A DNA stretch of 64,000 nt from Propionibacteriales bacterium (GCA_026392415.1 JAPLCC010000052.1:44910-108909), one strand, 5' to 3'; shown: positions 12,179-22,596, counted from the stretch's first letter. The notes: a model not told the origin generated them from the letters alone. Program-made: numbers and translations.

Positions 12179-14947
12179 ATGCGTCGCGCCCTTGCACTCG
12201 TCTGCGCGGCTGCCGTCTCCACGACGCTGCTGGTCCAGACGCCCTCTGCCCGGTCGGCCCCCGACCCCGACGGTGCCGAAGCGACGCTGAAGGCAGACGC
12301 CGACGGACCGGTCCGGATCCGCCGCGAGGGCGGTGTCGCGACCTTCGTCGGCGCCCCGGCCGGCACCGACGTGGACAACCCGTCGGTGAACCGGGGTACG
12401 ACGGTCTCGGCTTCCGCCCGCTCGCACCTGCGTCGGTATGGCGCCGTGATCGGAGCCGACCGCCCGGGAACGACGTTGAAGGAGACCCGCCGGGAGCGTT
12501 CCGTGGCGGGTGCCGACGTCGTCCGGTTCGAGCAGGAGGTCGACGGACTCCCCGTCATCGGTGGCGAGGTCGTGGTGACGCTGACCGGCGACCACGACCT
12601 GGGCTCGCTCAACGGCAACCTCTCCCCGACGCAGGACGTGCCGTCGGCGACCGTCACAGAGAAGGAAGCACGCGCAACAGCCGTCGCCCTCGTCGCCCGA
12701 TCGGCTGCAGGCCAGCCCGTCGCCGACAGCCAGGGCCGCTGGCTCTTCGATCCCGAAGCCGTCTCGTGGCCCTCGGGCACCGGGTCGCGCGGGGTGTGGC
12801 GCTTCGAGGTCCGCGCCGGACACGACGTACGACGGATGGTGCTCGTCGACGACCGGACCGGTGGGGTCCTGCTCGACGTCGACCTGATCCAGCACGTCGA
12901 CCGGGTGGTGTGCGACCGGGCGAATGCGTCGGCGGAAGATCCGGTGCCCTGCACGTCGGACCCCGCGCGTACGGAGACGTCCGGGCCCTCCGCGGTGATC
13001 GACGTCGAACAGGCCTTCGCGAACTCAGGTGCCGTTTCCGGTTTCTACGACCAGATCGGCGACCGTGATCTCACCGATCTGATCGGACTGGTCACCTCCA
13101 CCGGGAAGAAGTTGTCGTCGTCGGTGCGCGTCTGTGTCGACGGCGAGGGTTGCCCGTACGGCAACGCCTACTGGAACGGCCAGGCGATGTTCTACGGCCA
13201 GGGCTACGCCGGCGCCGACGACGTCGTGGGCCACGAGATGACCCATGGCGTGATCGAACGGACGTCGGGCCTCCTGTACTGGGACCAGGCCGGTGCGATC
13301 AACGAGTCGCTCGCCGACATCATCGGCGAGATCATCGACCACCGGAACCCGAGCGCAGGTGACACCGCTGGTGACTGGCGCCTCGGCGAGGACCTGCCCG
13401 TCGGTGCGATCAGGGACCTGTCCGACCCCCCGGCCTTCAACCAGCCCGACCGGACCAACAGCCCCCTGTGGCGCGACGACACGTCGTACACGGACAGTGG
13501 TGGCGTGCACCGCAACTCCGGTGTGGGCAACAAGGCGTTCTACCTCATCTCCCAGGGATCCGACATCCCCGGTCAGGCGATCACGGGCATCGATGCCGGC
13601 GACCCGACGCTGGCCAAGTCGGCCGTGCTCTGGCTCCAGGTCATCGACACGATCACGGCCTTCACGGAGTACGCCGACCTTGCCGTGGTGCTCGGTCAGG
13701 CCTGTAGCGCACTGGTCGGGACCCACGGCTTCACGTCGGCGGACTGCACGAGCGTGAGCAAGGCGATCACCGCCACCGAGATGACGGTGGACCCCGTCTC
13801 GGACCCTGTGACGGACGCTGACCGCACCTGCCCGACCGGCTTCGCCAAGCAGGTCCTGTTCGACTCCGAGACCGGCGCCGATCAGGCGGGGAAGTTCACG
13901 GCCGGGGTGGGCTGGGGCCGACTTCCGGGCACGGCCGTGAACGAGGCGTACGGCGTCAACGCCTACTCCGGGTCGACGTCCTGGGTTGCCGAGGACCCGA
14001 GCTCCACCGCGACGCGTTCGCTGACCGGCGTGCCAGCGATCGCCCTGCCGTCGGGCCAGTCGGCGTACCTCGCCTTCCGGCACTGGTACCTCTTCGATTT
14101 CGAGACCGAGGACGCCACGCCCAACTACTACGACGGCGGCACCGTCGAGGTGGACGACGTCGATGACCCGGCCGGTCCCGTCAACGTCAGCGGACGACCG
14201 TGGGTCCACGGGCCGACCCGGACACTCCAGTCACCCAACGCAGGTCGCAAGGCGTTCTCCGGCAGCAGTCGCGGCTGGGTCGGGAGCCGGGTGGACCTCA
14301 CCGGGCTCGCCGGCCACGACATCAGGCCCGTCTTCACCGTCCGCACGGACTCCACGGTCGGCTACGTCGGCTGGTACCTGGATGACATCGAGATCTACAC
14401 GTGTGCGGAGATCCTCGTCCAGCAGCCGCCGACCATCATTGCGGGGCCCGGCGTCGGCGACCCGTTCGACGTGGTCTACCCCGGGACGTGGACGCCGGCC
14501 GGCCTCCAGTTCACCTACCAGTGGTTGCGCAACGGTTCGCCCATCGTCGGTGCCACGTCGGCGTCGTACCGGGCGGTCGTCGCCGACCTCGGCACCGTCC
14601 TCTCGGTCCAGGTGACCGGAGCAGGGGGTGGCGGGTCGGTGATGACCGAAGCCGTGTTCGACGGCCCGGTGGTCCCGGGCATCCTCGGGTCCACCCGTCC
14701 CTTCGCCCAGGGAGCAGCCCGCGTCGGGTACACGATGACAGCGACGAGGGGTTTCTGGACGCCCAGCGGGATCACCTTCAAGTACCAGTGGCTGCGGGAC
14801 GGCAAGGCGATCAAGGGCGCGACCGGCAAGACGCGGAAGCTGACCCGGTGGGATCGCGGGCATCGGCTCCAGGTGCGGGTCACCGGCTCGAAGCCGGGCT
14901 ACACGACGGTCGTCCGCACGTCGGCCCACACTCCCAAGATCCGCTGA
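12179..14947 (+). CDS. Secreted M4 (thermolysin-family) metallopeptidase with C-terminal Ig-like repeats
   Basis: This is a 922-residue exported zinc protease. The signal peptide ends around 'TPSARSA' (residue 26-28). An FTP/PepSY-like propeptide follows to about residue 250. The catalytic domain has 'HEMTH' (His352, Glu353, His356), the third zinc ligand in 'NESLAD' (Glu376) and a thermolysin-like catalytic loop 'HRNSGVGNKAFY'. A jelly-roll-like region (about 560-740) and two repeats with 'GTWTPAGLQFTYQWLRNG' and 'GFWTPSGITFKYQWLRDG' form the C-terminus and are probable surface or substrate-binding modules. No sortase motif is seen. It stands alone after the metK terminator and is probably a nutrient-scavenging protease. 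Confidence 0.92.
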   Translation: MRRALALVCAAAVSTTLLVQTPSARSAPDPDGAEATLKADADGPVRIRREGGVATFVGAPAGTDVDNPSVNRGTTVSASARSHLRRYGAVIGADRPGTTLKETRRERSVAGADVVRFEQEVDGLPVIGGEVVVTLTGDHDLGSLNGNLSPTQDVPSATVTEKEARATAVALVARSAAGQPVADSQGRWLFDPEAVSWPSGTGSRGVWRFEVRAGHDVRRMVLVDDRTGGVLLDVDLIQHVDRVVCDRANASAEDPVPCTSDPARTETSGPSAVIDVEQAFANSGAVSGFYDQIGDRDLTDLIGLVTSTGKKLSSSVRVCVDGEGCPYGNAYWNGQAMFYGQGYAGADDVVGHEMTHGVIERTSGLLYWDQAGAINESLADIIGEIIDHRNPSAGDTAGDWRLGEDLPVGAIRDLSDPPAFNQPDRTNSPLWRDDTSYTDSGGVHRNSGVGNKAFYLISQGSDIPGQAITGIDAGDPTLAKSAVLWLQVIDTITAFTEYADLAVVLGQACSALVGTHGFTSADCTSVSKAITATEMTVDPVSDPVTDADRTCPTGFAKQVLFDSETGADQAGKFTAGVGWGRLPGTAVNEAYGVNAYSGSTSWVAEDPSSTATRSLTGVPAIALPSGQSAYLAFRHWYLFDFETEDATPNYYDGGTVEVDDVDDPAGPVNVSGRPWVHGPTRTLQSPNAGRKAFSGSSRGWVGSRVDLTGLAGHDIRPVFTVRTDSTVGYVGWYLDDIEIYTCAEILVQQPPTIIAGPGVGDPFDVVYPGTWTPAGLQFTYQWLRNGSPIVGATSASYRAVVADLGTVLSVQVTGAGGGGSVMTEAVFDGPVVPGILGSTRPFAQGAARVGYTMTATRGFWTPSGITFKYQWLRDGKAIKGATGKTRKLTRWDRGHRLQVRVTGSKPGYTTVVRTSAHTPKIR

Positions 14948-14983
14948 GTCGCTGGGTCGGGCCTCGCTGGTAGAACTGCGGCC

Positions 14984-17035
14984 ATGACTCCCACTCCCGA
15001 CGACCCGGCGCTGGAGCTGCCCGGGCTCGTCCGGGACCGGGCTGCGGAGGGGCGGGCGAAGGCTGCGGCGACCCGGGCGCGCAAGGCGGCGGACGCGGAG
15101 TTGGCGACGGTCGACCCGATCGCCCGGGTCGTGCTCGATGTGCCGCTCGCCCACCTGGACCGCGTCTTCGACTACACCGTGCGCGCGGCGATGGCCGAGG
15201 ATGCCGTGCCCGGCACACGGGTCAAGGTGCGTTTCGCGGGCAAGGACGTCGACGGTTTCGTGATTGAGCGGGCTGCCGCGTCCGACCACGGGGGAGTGCT
15301 GTCGCCGCTGCGACGACTGGTCAGTCCCGAGCCCGTGCTGAGCCCGGCCGTCGAGGCGCTCTGTCGCCGGGTCGCCGAGCGGTACGCCGGCGTCAGCACG
15401 GACGTACGACGCCTGGCCGTGCCGCCTCGGCACGCCACCACCGAGCGCCAACCGACGCCGGAGGCGCCCCCGTTGCCGGTGCTCACCGGCTGCGACGAGG
15501 CCTGGGCGCCGTACCCCGCTGCAGCAGCCTTCCTGGAGCACCTCCGGAGCGGCTCGTCGCCCCGGGCCGTGTGGGGCGCGGGCCCCGGTGAGGACTGGCC
15601 GGCCCTGCTGGCCCACCTCGCGGGAGCGGCGCTCGCTGCCGGACGGGGCACGATCATCTGTCTCCCGGACCACCGCGACGTCGCCCGTCTCGACGAGGCG
15701 TTGACGACGTTGCTCGGAGAGGGCCACCACGTCACCTTGCGTTCGGAGCCGGGCCCTGCGGCCCGCTATCGCGACTTCCTCGCGGTCAGCCGCGGCGCCC
15801 GCAAGATCGTGATCGGTCCGCGGTCGGCGGCGTTCGCTCCCGTCCAGGACCTCGGGCTCGTGGTCATCTGGGACGACGGCGACGACCTGCACGCCGAGCC
15901 GCGCGCGCCGTACCCGCACACCCGCGAGGTCCTGCTCATGCGCGCCGAGGAGGAAGACACGGCAGCCCTGGTCGGGAGCTTCTCCCGCACGGTCGAGGCC
16001 GATCAGTTGCTCGTGTCGGGCTGGGCAAGGGAGATCGCGTTGCCGCGTGCCGAGATCCGCAATCGGGCGCTCGTCGCCGTCTCCGGAGCGACCGACGTGG
16101 CCCTGGAGCGCGACCCGAGTGGTGCTGGAGCGAGGATCCCGCGGGAGGCGCACCAGGCCATGAAGTGGGGCCTGGAGCGTGGGCCGGTGCTCGTGCAGAC
16201 TCCGCGCGCAGGCTATGCCCTCAAGCTGGCCTGCGAACGCTGCCGGACCCCGGCCCGCTGTGGATCGTGTGCGGGCCCCCTGGGCCTCACCGGTCCGACC
16301 AGTCCGCCGCGATGTCGCCTGTGCGGCACCGAGGCGGCCGGATGGGCCTGCGCGGAGTGTGGAGCGTCCGGGCTCCGGTCACCGATGCTCGGCGACGCCC
16401 GCACGGCTGACGAGCTCGGCAGGTCGTTCCCGACCACACCCGTCGTCGCCTCCTCCGGCGACCGGATCCGGGCGACGGTCGACGGGGCCCCTCGACTCGT
16501 GGTGGCCACGCCGGGTGCGGAGCCGGTCGCCGACGGCGGTTACGCGGTCGTCGTACTCCTCGACACGTGGTGGGCGCTCGGACGCGACAGCATGCGCGCG
16601 GCGGAGGAGGCGCTGCGGCGCTGGTGCAATGCCGTCGGGTTGCTGCAGCCCGGCGGTCGGGCGCTGGCGGTCGGCGATCCCGCCCAGCCGGCGTTGCAGG
16701 CGCTGGTGCGCTGGGACCCCGCCGGCTTCGCGAAGCGTGAGGCCGAGGACCGCCGTGAGGCCCGGCTTCCCCCGGCTGCACGGGTCGCCTCCCTGACGGG
16801 CGCGCCGGGCGCCCTCGACGACATGCGGGCCCTGCTGCACCTGCCGGAGGTGGCCGACGTCCTCGGTCCGATGCCGGTCGTCGGCAACCCCGACGAGGAG
16901 CGGCTGATCGTGCGGGTGCCGCGCAACCAGGGAGCCGCGCTCTCCCGCGCGCTCGTCGAAGCCCAGCGCCTGCGGTCGGCCCGCAAGCTCGATCCCGTGA
17001 GGATTCAGGTCGATCCCCCCGAACTCCTAGGATGA
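14984..17035 (+). CDS. priA: PriA-like primosomal protein, helicase motifs degenerate
   Basis: This 683-residue PriA homologue is proposed to act in replication restart. The N-terminal 3'-DNA-binding domain ('VVLDVPLAHLDRVFDYTV') is clear. The central zinc region keeps four pairs of cysteines ('CERC', 'CGSC', 'CRLC', 'CAEC'). The Walker A site is replaced by 'WGAGPGEDWP' and the DEAH box by 'IWDDGDDLH', so ATP-driven unwinding is unlikely. The same loss is known in other actinobacterial PriA proteins. TAGAAC at 14971-14976 lies 7 nt before the ATG, suggesting a leaderless mRNA. It heads a priA-def-fmt-rsmB group. Confidence 0.92.
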   Translation: MTPTPDDPALELPGLVRDRAAEGRAKAAATRARKAADAELATVDPIARVVLDVPLAHLDRVFDYTVRAAMAEDAVPGTRVKVRFAGKDVDGFVIERAAASDHGGVLSPLRRLVSPEPVLSPAVEALCRRVAERYAGVSTDVRRLAVPPRHATTERQPTPEAPPLPVLTGCDEAWAPYPAAAAFLEHLRSGSSPRAVWGAGPGEDWPALLAHLAGAALAAGRGTIICLPDHRDVARLDEALTTLLGEGHHVTLRSEPGPAARYRDFLAVSRGARKIVIGPRSAAFAPVQDLGLVVIWDDGDDLHAEPRAPYPHTREVLLMRAEEEDTAALVGSFSRTVEADQLLVSGWAREIALPRAEIRNRALVAVSGATDVALERDPSGAGARIPREAHQAMKWGLERGPVLVQTPRAGYALKLACERCRTPARCGSCAGPLGLTGPTSPPRCRLCGTEAAGWACAECGASGLRSPMLGDARTADELGRSFPTTPVVASSGDRIRATVDGAPRLVVATPGAEPVADGGYAVVVLLDTWWALGRDSMRAAEEALRRWCNAVGLLQPGGRALAVGDPAQPALQALVRWDPAGFAKREAEDRREARLPPAARVASLTGAPGALDDMRALLHLPEVADVLGPMPVVGNPDEERLIVRVPRNQGAALSRALVEAQRLRSARKLDPVRIQVDPPELLG

Positions 17036-17039
17036 GCGG

Positions 17040-17585
17040 GTGGCCATTCGACCCATCCGCCTGTTCGGCGACCCGATCCTGCGCAAGCCCGCGATCGAGG
17101 TCGTCGAGTTCGACAACGACTTGCGGCAACTGGTCACCGACCTGACCGACACGATGCTGGAGGCCCCGGGCGCCGGCCTGGCTGCGCCACAGATCGGCGT
17201 CGGCCTGCGCGTGTTCACCTGGTACGTCGACGGCGAGGTCGGCCATCTGGTCAACCCCTCTCTCCAGCTGTCCGACGAGACCCAGGACGGCGCCGAGGGC
17301 TGCCTGTCGCTGCCGGAGCTCACCTACGACTGCCTGCGCGCGATGTCGGTCGTCGCCTCCGGCTTCAACATGTACGGCGACCCGGTGCGCGTCGAGGGAT
17401 CCGAGCTCCTCGCTCGCGCGATCCAGCACGAGACCGACCACCTGGACGGCATCTTGTTCATCGACCGGCTCGACGAGGCGGCACGCAAGGCCGCGATGCG
17501 CGAGATCCGCGAGTCGGAGTGGTTCGGGCTCGAGAAGCCGACCGTCCGGCTCTCCCCGCACTCGACCGGCGGCTTCGGCCGATGA
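17040..17585 (+). CDS. def: Peptide deformylase
   Basis: It removes the N-formyl group from nascent proteins. The 181 residues include all three signature motifs: '[10 protein letters not shown]', 'EGCLSLP' (metal ligand about Cys88) and 'QHETDHLDG' (His130, Glu131, His134). The start is the GTG at 17040. A TAGGAT hexamer at 17028-17033 ends 6 nt before it, so def may have its own leaderless promoter inside the end of priA. The stop overlaps the fmt ATG. Confidence 0.96.
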   Translation: MAIRPIRLFGDPILRKPAIEVVEFDNDLRQLVTDLTDTMLEAPGAGLAAPQIGVGLRVFTWYVDGEVGHLVNPSLQLSDETQDGAEGCLSLPELTYDCLRAMSVVASGFNMYGDPVRVEGSELLARAIQHETDHLDGILFIDRLDEAARKAAMREIRESEWFGLEKPTVRLSPHSTGGFGR

Positions 17586-18511
17586 GGGTCGTGTTCGCCG
17601 GCACCCCCGAGGTGGCGGTGCCGGCCCTGGACGCCATTGCCGCGTCCCCGCACGACCTCGTCGGTGTGATCACCCGCCCGGACGCGCCGTCCGGGCGTGG
17701 ACGCAAGCTCACCCCGAGTCCCGTGGCCGTGCGCGCCGAGGAGCTCGGCGTACCCGTGCTGAAGCCCGCGCACCCGCGCGACCCGGAGTTCCAGGAGGCG
17801 CTGCGCGCCCTGGAGCCCGACTGCTGCCCGGTCGTCGCCTACGGCGCGCTGATCCCGCGCAGTGCCCTCGACATCCCGAAGCACGGCTGGGTGAACCTGC
17901 ACTTCTCGGTGCTGCCGGCGTGGCGCGGCGCCGCCCCGGTCCAGCACTCGCTCTGGGCCGGTGACGAGTACACCGGTGCCACCACCTTCCAGATCGTCGA
18001 GGCGCTCGACGCCGGACCGATGTTCGGCGTCATGACCGAGCGGGTGCGGCCCACCGACACGGCGGGCGACCTGCTCGCGCGACTGGCCGAGGGTGGTTCG
18101 AGCCTGCTCGTCGCCACGCTCGACGGGATCGCCGACGGTGCGCTCGAGGCGCGGACGCAGCCGCTCGAAGGCGTCAGCCTCGCTCCCAAGATCACCGTCG
18201 ACGACGCCCGGATCAACTGGTCGGAGCCGGCCGTCGGCGTCGATCGGCTGATCCGTGCCTGCACGCCGGGTCCCGGCGCGTGGACGACGCTGGACGGCGA
18301 GCGGGTCAAGGTCGGACCGGTGACGATCGAACCGGCCACCGACGTCGAGCTCGCCCCCGGCGCGATCAGTGTGGGCAAGAACCACGTCCTGGTCGGCACC
18401 GCCACTGGGCCGGTGCGTCTGGGCGAGGTCAAGGCGTTCGGCAAGAAGCAGATGGCCGCCGCCGACTGGGCCCGCGGTGTGCGGCTGCCCGAGACCGCGA
18501 CGTTCGAGTGA
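17582..18511 (+). CDS. fmt: Methionyl-tRNA formyltransferase
   Basis: It formylates initiator Met-tRNA using 10-formyl-tetrahydrofolate, the counterpart of def. The 309 residues match the family. The N-terminal formyltransferase domain begins '[16 protein letters not shown]' and has '[19 protein letters not shown]' with the catalytic Asn and His; the C-terminal OB-like domain begins around residue 205. The ATG at 17582 overlaps the def stop (ATGA), and its stop overlaps the rsmB GTG. Confidence 0.97.
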   Translation: MRVVFAGTPEVAVPALDAIAASPHDLVGVITRPDAPSGRGRKLTPSPVAVRAEELGVPVLKPAHPRDPEFQEALRALEPDCCPVVAYGALIPRSALDIPKHGWVNLHFSVLPAWRGAAPVQHSLWAGDEYTGATTFQIVEALDAGPMFGVMTERVRPTDTAGDLLARLAEGGSSLLVATLDGIADGALEARTQPLEGVSLAPKITVDDARINWSEPAVGVDRLIRACTPGPGAWTTLDGERVKVGPVTIEPATDVELAPGAISVGKNHVLVGTATGPVRLGEVKAFGKKQMAAADWARGVRLPETATFE

Positions 18512-19932
18512 GCGGCGTCCAGGGCTCGCGAGACGGCGGCAGTCGGCGTCGCCCCAACGGCGGTGGCCGTGGTCGACCACAGCGTCCGGCCCCGCGTCCG
18601 AAGGGCGATCCGGTCCGCTCAGCCGCGCTGGACGTGTTGCGCGTCGTCCGTGTCGACGGCGGCTACACCAACCTCGTGCTGCCCTCGGTCATCGCGCACC
18701 ACGGCCTCGTCGGTCGTGACGCCGCGTTCGTCACCGAGCTCGCCGCCGGCACCATCCGGCGCCAGGGCACCTACGACGCCATCCTGGCCACCTGCATCGA
18801 CCGGCCCCTGCGCAAGGTCGAGTCCGCCGTGCTCGACGCGCTCCGGCTCGGTGCCCATCAGCTGCTCGCGATGCGGGTGCCTTCGCACGCCGCGATCAGT
18901 ACCAGCGTCGACCTGGTGCGGGCGAAGGTCAGCGTCGGTGCGTCGGGCTTCGCCAATGCCGTGCTGCGCAAGGTCAGCACCCGCGACCTGGAGGCCTGGA
19001 TCGCCGAGGTCGCCCCCGACGTGGCGACCGACCTGAACGGCCATCTGGCCATCGCCCACAGCCACCCCGTGTGGGTCGTCGAGGCGCTCGGCCGTGCTGT
19101 CGGCGCCGACGAGCTGCCCGCGCTGCTGGCGGCTGACAACCTCGCGCCGCGGGTGACCCTGGTGGCCCGCCCCGGGCGTTCGGTCCGCGAAGAGCTCCCC
19201 GGTACGCCGACGCCGTACTCACCGTTCGGGACGATCCTCGAGGGCGGCGGCGATCCGTCCACCGTGGCTGCGATCGTCGAGGGGCGAGCCGGCGTGCAGG
19301 ACGAGGGCTCCCAGCTGGTTGCGCTGGCCCTGGCTGACGCGCCCGTGGAGGGCCGCGACCAGAGGTGGGTCGACCTGTGTGCAGGCCCGGGCGGGAAGGC
19401 CGCGCTGCTGGCCTCGATCGCCGCCCAACGTGGCGCGCTGCTGATCGGGACCGAGCTGCACCACCACCGTGCCGGCCTCGTCGCCAGGGCTGCCGGCCCC
19501 GAGATCGCTGCGGTGCTCCAGGCCGATGCAACGCGGTCGCCCTTCGCCGACGACAGCATCGACCGGATCCTGCTCGACGCGCCCTGCACCGGGCTCGGCG
19601 CCCTGCGTCGCCGTCCGGAAGCGCGCTGGCGGCGTACTCCGGCCGACCTGGCCGACCTCGTCGCGCTCCAGGCGGCCCTGCTCACCGAGGCCGTCCGGAT
19701 CCTGCGGCCCGGGGGAGCGCTGCTCTACGCGACGTGTTCGCCGGTGCTCGCCGAGACGGCGGAGATCGTGGCGGGGGTGACCGCCGCCGTCGCGGGCGTC
19801 AGCGTCGACGACGTGCGTCCGCTGCTCCCCGGTGTCACCGATGCCGACGGTCCGCTGCCCGGCACGGCGCAGCTCTGGCCGCACCGACACGGCACGGACG
19901 CGATGTTCCTGGCGCTGCTGCGCAAGGAATGA
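18508..19932 (+). CDS. rsmB: 16S rRNA (cytosine-967-C5)-methyltransferase
   Basis: This 474-residue RsmB/Sun protein methylates C967 of 16S rRNA. The first about 35 residues are a basic Arg/Gly/Pro-rich extension. A NusB-like RNA-binding domain follows (about 35-170), then a Rossmann methyltransferase with the SAM-binding '[15 protein letters not shown]', motif IV '[15 protein letters not shown]' (Cys360) and motif VI 'ATCSP' (catalytic Cys410). The GTG at 18508 overlaps the fmt stop (GTGA), which decides the start over a longer upstream reading. Confidence 0.95.
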   Translation: MSGVQGSRDGGSRRRPNGGGRGRPQRPAPRPKGDPVRSAALDVLRVVRVDGGYTNLVLPSVIAHHGLVGRDAAFVTELAAGTIRRQGTYDAILATCIDRPLRKVESAVLDALRLGAHQLLAMRVPSHAAISTSVDLVRAKVSVGASGFANAVLRKVSTRDLEAWIAEVAPDVATDLNGHLAIAHSHPVWVVEALGRAVGADELPALLAADNLAPRVTLVARPGRSVREELPGTPTPYSPFGTILEGGGDPSTVAAIVEGRAGVQDEGSQLVALALADAPVEGRDQRWVDLCAGPGGKAALLASIAAQRGALLIGTELHHHRAGLVARAAGPEIAAVLQADATRSPFADDSIDRILLDAPCTGLGALRRRPEARWRRTPADLADLVALQAALLTEAVRILRPGGALLYATCSPVLAETAEIVAGVTAAVAGVSVDDVRPLLPGVTDADGPLPGTAQLWPHRHGTDAMFLALLRKE

Positions 19933-19960
19933 TCGAGACTGGTTGAAGGTTGAACGACCT

Positions 19961-20977
19961 GTGAAGAAGATCGGATTCCTTTCCTTCGGCCACTGGGCGG
20001 ACAGCCCCGGTTCGCTGACCCGGACCGCGTCGGACACGTTGCTGCAGTCGATCGACCTCGCGGTCGCGGCCGAGGAGCTGGGTGCCGACGGTGCGTACTT
20101 CCGGGTCCACCACTTCGCGCGGCAGCTCGGGAGTCCATTCCCCTTGCTGGCTGCCATCGGTGCGAGGACGAGCCGGATCGAGATCGGCACCGGCGTGATC
20201 GACATGCGTTACGAGAACCCCCTGTACTTCGCCGAGGACGCCGGCGCCGCGGACCTGATCTCCGGCGGCCGACTGCAGCTCGGCATCTCCCGCGGCTCAC
20301 CGGAGCAGGTCATCGACGGCTGGCGTCTCTTCGGTTACGCCCCGGCCGAGGGCGAGACTGAAGCCGACATGGCCCGACGCCACACCGAGGTCCTGCTGGA
20401 GGTGCTGCGCGGCGAGGGCTTCGCCCAGCCGAACCCGCGGCCGATGTTCGCCAACCCGCCGGGCCTGCTCCGGCTGGAGCCGTACTCCGAGGGCCTGCGC
20501 GACCGGATCTGGTGGGGCGCTGCCTCCAATGGTACGGCGCGGTGGGCCGCCGGCCTCGGCATGAACCTGATGAGCTCGACGCTCAAGGAGGACGAGGGCG
20601 GTCAGCCGTTCCACGTCCAGCAGGCCGAGCAGATCAGGCTGTTCCGCGAGGCGTGGGCCGAGGCCGGCCACGCCCACGAACCGCGCGTGTCGGTCAGCCG
20701 GTCGATCTTCCCCCTCGTCAACGACCAGGACCGGATGTATTTCGGTGGTCGTCCCGACAGCGACCAGGTCGGTCAGATCGACAACATGCGGGCGATCTTC
20801 GGTCGTTCGTACGCCGCCGAACCGGACGCGCTGATCGAGCAGCTGCGCGAGGACGAGGCTATCGCGGAGGCCGACACGCTCCTGCTCACGGTCCCGAACC
20901 AGCTGGGCGTTGACTACAACGCCCACGTGATCGAGTCGATCCTGACCGAGGTAGCGCCCGCGCTCGGCTGGCGCTGA
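19961..20977 (+). CDS. LLM-class flavin-dependent oxidoreductase
   Basis: This 338-residue luciferase-like monooxygenase fold protein probably uses reduced FMN or F420. The barrel is recognisable from 'DLAVAAEELGADGAYFRVHHFA', 'TSRIEIGTGVIDMRYENP' and 'DLISGGRLQLGISRGSPEQV'. The substrate is unknown. The GTG at 19961 matches the family start ('MKKIGFLSFGHW'). It lies 28 nt after rsmB and ends 15 nt before a convergent gene. Members of this family are common near actinobacterial catabolic genes, but nothing here ties it to a pathway. Confidence 0.85.
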   Translation: MKKIGFLSFGHWADSPGSLTRTASDTLLQSIDLAVAAEELGADGAYFRVHHFARQLGSPFPLLAAIGARTSRIEIGTGVIDMRYENPLYFAEDAGAADLISGGRLQLGISRGSPEQVIDGWRLFGYAPAEGETEADMARRHTEVLLEVLRGEGFAQPNPRPMFANPPGLLRLEPYSEGLRDRIWWGAASNGTARWAAGLGMNLMSSTLKEDEGGQPFHVQQAEQIRLFREAWAEAGHAHEPRVSVSRSIFPLVNDQDRMYFGGRPDSDQVGQIDNMRAIFGRSYAAEPDALIEQLREDEAIAEADTLLLTVPNQLGVDYNAHVIESILTEVAPALGWR

Positions 20978-20992
20978 CTCGGCACCGCCACC

Positions 20993-21808
20993 TCAGTCGA
21001 CCCAGGTGAGGGACTCGCCCAGCTCCTGGATCTCTGCGTTCGTGGTGCCCAGTCCGCCCTGGACGGAGATGAAGATGTCGCCGTGCGCCTCGGTCGTGAA
21101 GACCGCAGGGTCGGCACCCTTGTCGCTGTCGCTGATCCAGGCGGCGCGGTCGGCGGCGTCGCGGATGACGAGCCCGGCGACCCCGCCGTCAGCGGCCGTG
21201 CAGTCCGCCTTGTCATCGGCGAGGGACCATTCGCAGGTCCAGCCGGCGCCGACGGTGACCGGCACCTTGTCGGTCTTGCCGAGCATCCCGAGCTCGTCAG
21301 CCGTCGCCATGGACACAGCCACGGTGATGCCGGGCCAGTCCTCGGTGAGGAAGGTCCCGGTGTCACTGGGGAAGCCTGCGGACCACCAGTCCTCGATGTC
21401 GCCGGCGAGGCCGTCGACGACGAGCACGAAGCCGGTCCCGGAGCCGGGAAGCGTGCTGGAGCCCAGTTCGTAGAGTCCGGTCTTGTCCGTGCGGATGGTG
21501 CCGGTCAGGCCGTAGCCGACCTCGAGAACCTGCCCGGCCTCGAGGCCGGTGTCGACGGAGACCGACGGTGAGTCGGCGTACCCGGGGTCTTCGGCCGTGC
21601 GACCGCCGCCACCCAGCTGAGAGCTGGCGAGGGCGATGACGGCCACGCCAGCGACCGCGCCTGCCGTGGCGCCGACCCGGCGACGTCGGCGCATCCTGGT
21701 GCCGGCTGCCAGCGACGCGGTGGCCAGGTGCTCGAGGTCGGGGAGCTCGGACTTCACGCGGTCGCGGAGGGCGGCGCCCAGGTAGGGGTCGTGGTCGAGG
21801 TCGTTCAT
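20993..21808 (-). CDS. Membrane-anchored putative anti-sigma factor or sensor partner of the SigE-type sigma factor
   Basis: This 271-residue protein has a short cytoplasmic N-terminus, one transmembrane helix at about residues 40-63 ('GATAGAVAGVAVIALASSQL') and an extracytoplasmic domain of about 200 residues with two cysteines ('WTCEWSLADDKADCTA'). No ZAS zinc motif is present. The ATG overlaps the stop of the upstream sigma gene (ATGA), so the two are translationally coupled. This topology and pairing suggest an anti-sigma or envelope-sensing role, but the domain itself is not one I recognise. Confidence 0.65.
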   Translation of the reverse strand: MNDLDHDPYLGAALRDRVKSELPDLEHLATASLAAGTRMRRRRRVGATAGAVAGVAVIALASSQLGGGGRTAEDPGYADSPSVSVDTGLEAGQVLEVGYGLTGTIRTDKTGLYELGSSTLPGSGTGFVLVVDGLAGDIEDWWSAGFPSDTGTFLTEDWPGITVAVSMATADELGMLGKTDKVPVTVGAGWTCEWSLADDKADCTAADGGVAGLVIRDAADRAAWISDSDKGADPAVFTTEAHGDIFISVQGGLGTTNAEIQELGESLTWVD

Positions 21809-22371
21809 GACGAGGTCCTCTCGGGTTGTACGGCGGTCAGGGGGGTCGGCGGATCGATCAGGGGCCGCAGGCGCTGCAGCGCGCGCCTGGCCCGGGTCCT
21901 GATGACCGACTCCGAGAGCCCGAGGTCGATGGCGGTCTCCGCGACGCTGCGGTCCTCCCAGTAGCGCAGGACGACGATCGCGCGATCCAGGGGTGGCAGG
22001 CCTGCGAGCGCGGCGAGCAGGTCGACCCTGGTGCCGGGATCGGCATCGGGAGCGACCGGTGTCGCTGCGCTCGTACCGCTGTCGGCGCCTGGCGTGAGGT
22101 CGGTCGGACGCTCGGAGCTGCGGCGCAGACGGCGGTGGGACAGGAACGTGTTGAGCAGGGTGGTGCGTGCATAGGCAAGCGGGCTGTCGGTGGCGGCGAC
22201 CCGCTTCCAGTGGACGAACACCTTGGCGTACGTCGCCTGGGTGAGGTCCTCCGCAAGGTGGTGGTCGCCGGTCAACAGCATCGCTGCGTGATGGAGTTGC
22301 GTGCCGGTCTCGCGGACGAAGGTCGTGAACTCCTCGGCCTGCCTGCCCGAGCTGGTTGCCTTCACACCCAT
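21805..22371 (-). CDS. RNA polymerase sigma factor, SigE family (ECF)
   Basis: This is a 188-residue extracytoplasmic-function sigma factor of the Streptomyces SigE type. Region 2 is 'FTTFVRETGTQLHHAAMLLTGDHHLAEDLTQATYAKVF' in part, with 'AYARTTLLNTFLSHRR' at the end of region 2. A variable linker follows, and region 4 has 'LPPLDRAIVVLRYWEDRS' and 'LGLSESVIRTRARRALQRL'. It is the first gene of a two-gene unit with the coupled membrane protein. The 225-nt intergenic region to the divergent SRPBCC gene presumably holds both promoters. Confidence 0.9.
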   Translation of the reverse strand: MGVKATSSGRQAEEFTTFVRETGTQLHHAAMLLTGDHHLAEDLTQATYAKVFVHWKRVAATDSPLAYARTTLLNTFLSHRRLRRSSERPTDLTPGADSGTSAATPVAPDADPGTRVDLLAALAGLPPLDRAIVVLRYWEDRSVAETAIDLGLSESVIRTRARRALQRLRPLIDPPTPLTAVQPERTSS

Positions 22372-22596
22372 CTGACGCTCCGATGCCCCGGGCGCGTGAC
22401 ACCCGAATGGTCACGCGTTGTCGTCGAGTGTCCTCGGTCGAGTCCGGTCGTGTCGGGGCTGTACGTTCGCTAGCGTCTGACAGGTGGATGCCTCAGTCAA
22501 GAACGCGTGTGCAACGGCCAGCCCCGCCCCGGGCCAAGAGCCCATCGACGGATCCCTGGCCCTGGACTCTCCGGATCTGGTTGGGGCCCGAGCAGC

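Noticed and set aside
10733..12895. 720-codon open frame on the - strand across metK and the M4 gene start
   Set aside because: It is antisense to metK and crosses the metK terminator; its composition is typical of shadow frames.
20993..22414. One 473-codon protein spanning the sigma and membrane-protein genes
   Set aside because: The first 200 codons are a shadow of the sigma gene; the real start is the ATG at 21808 that overlaps the sigma stop.
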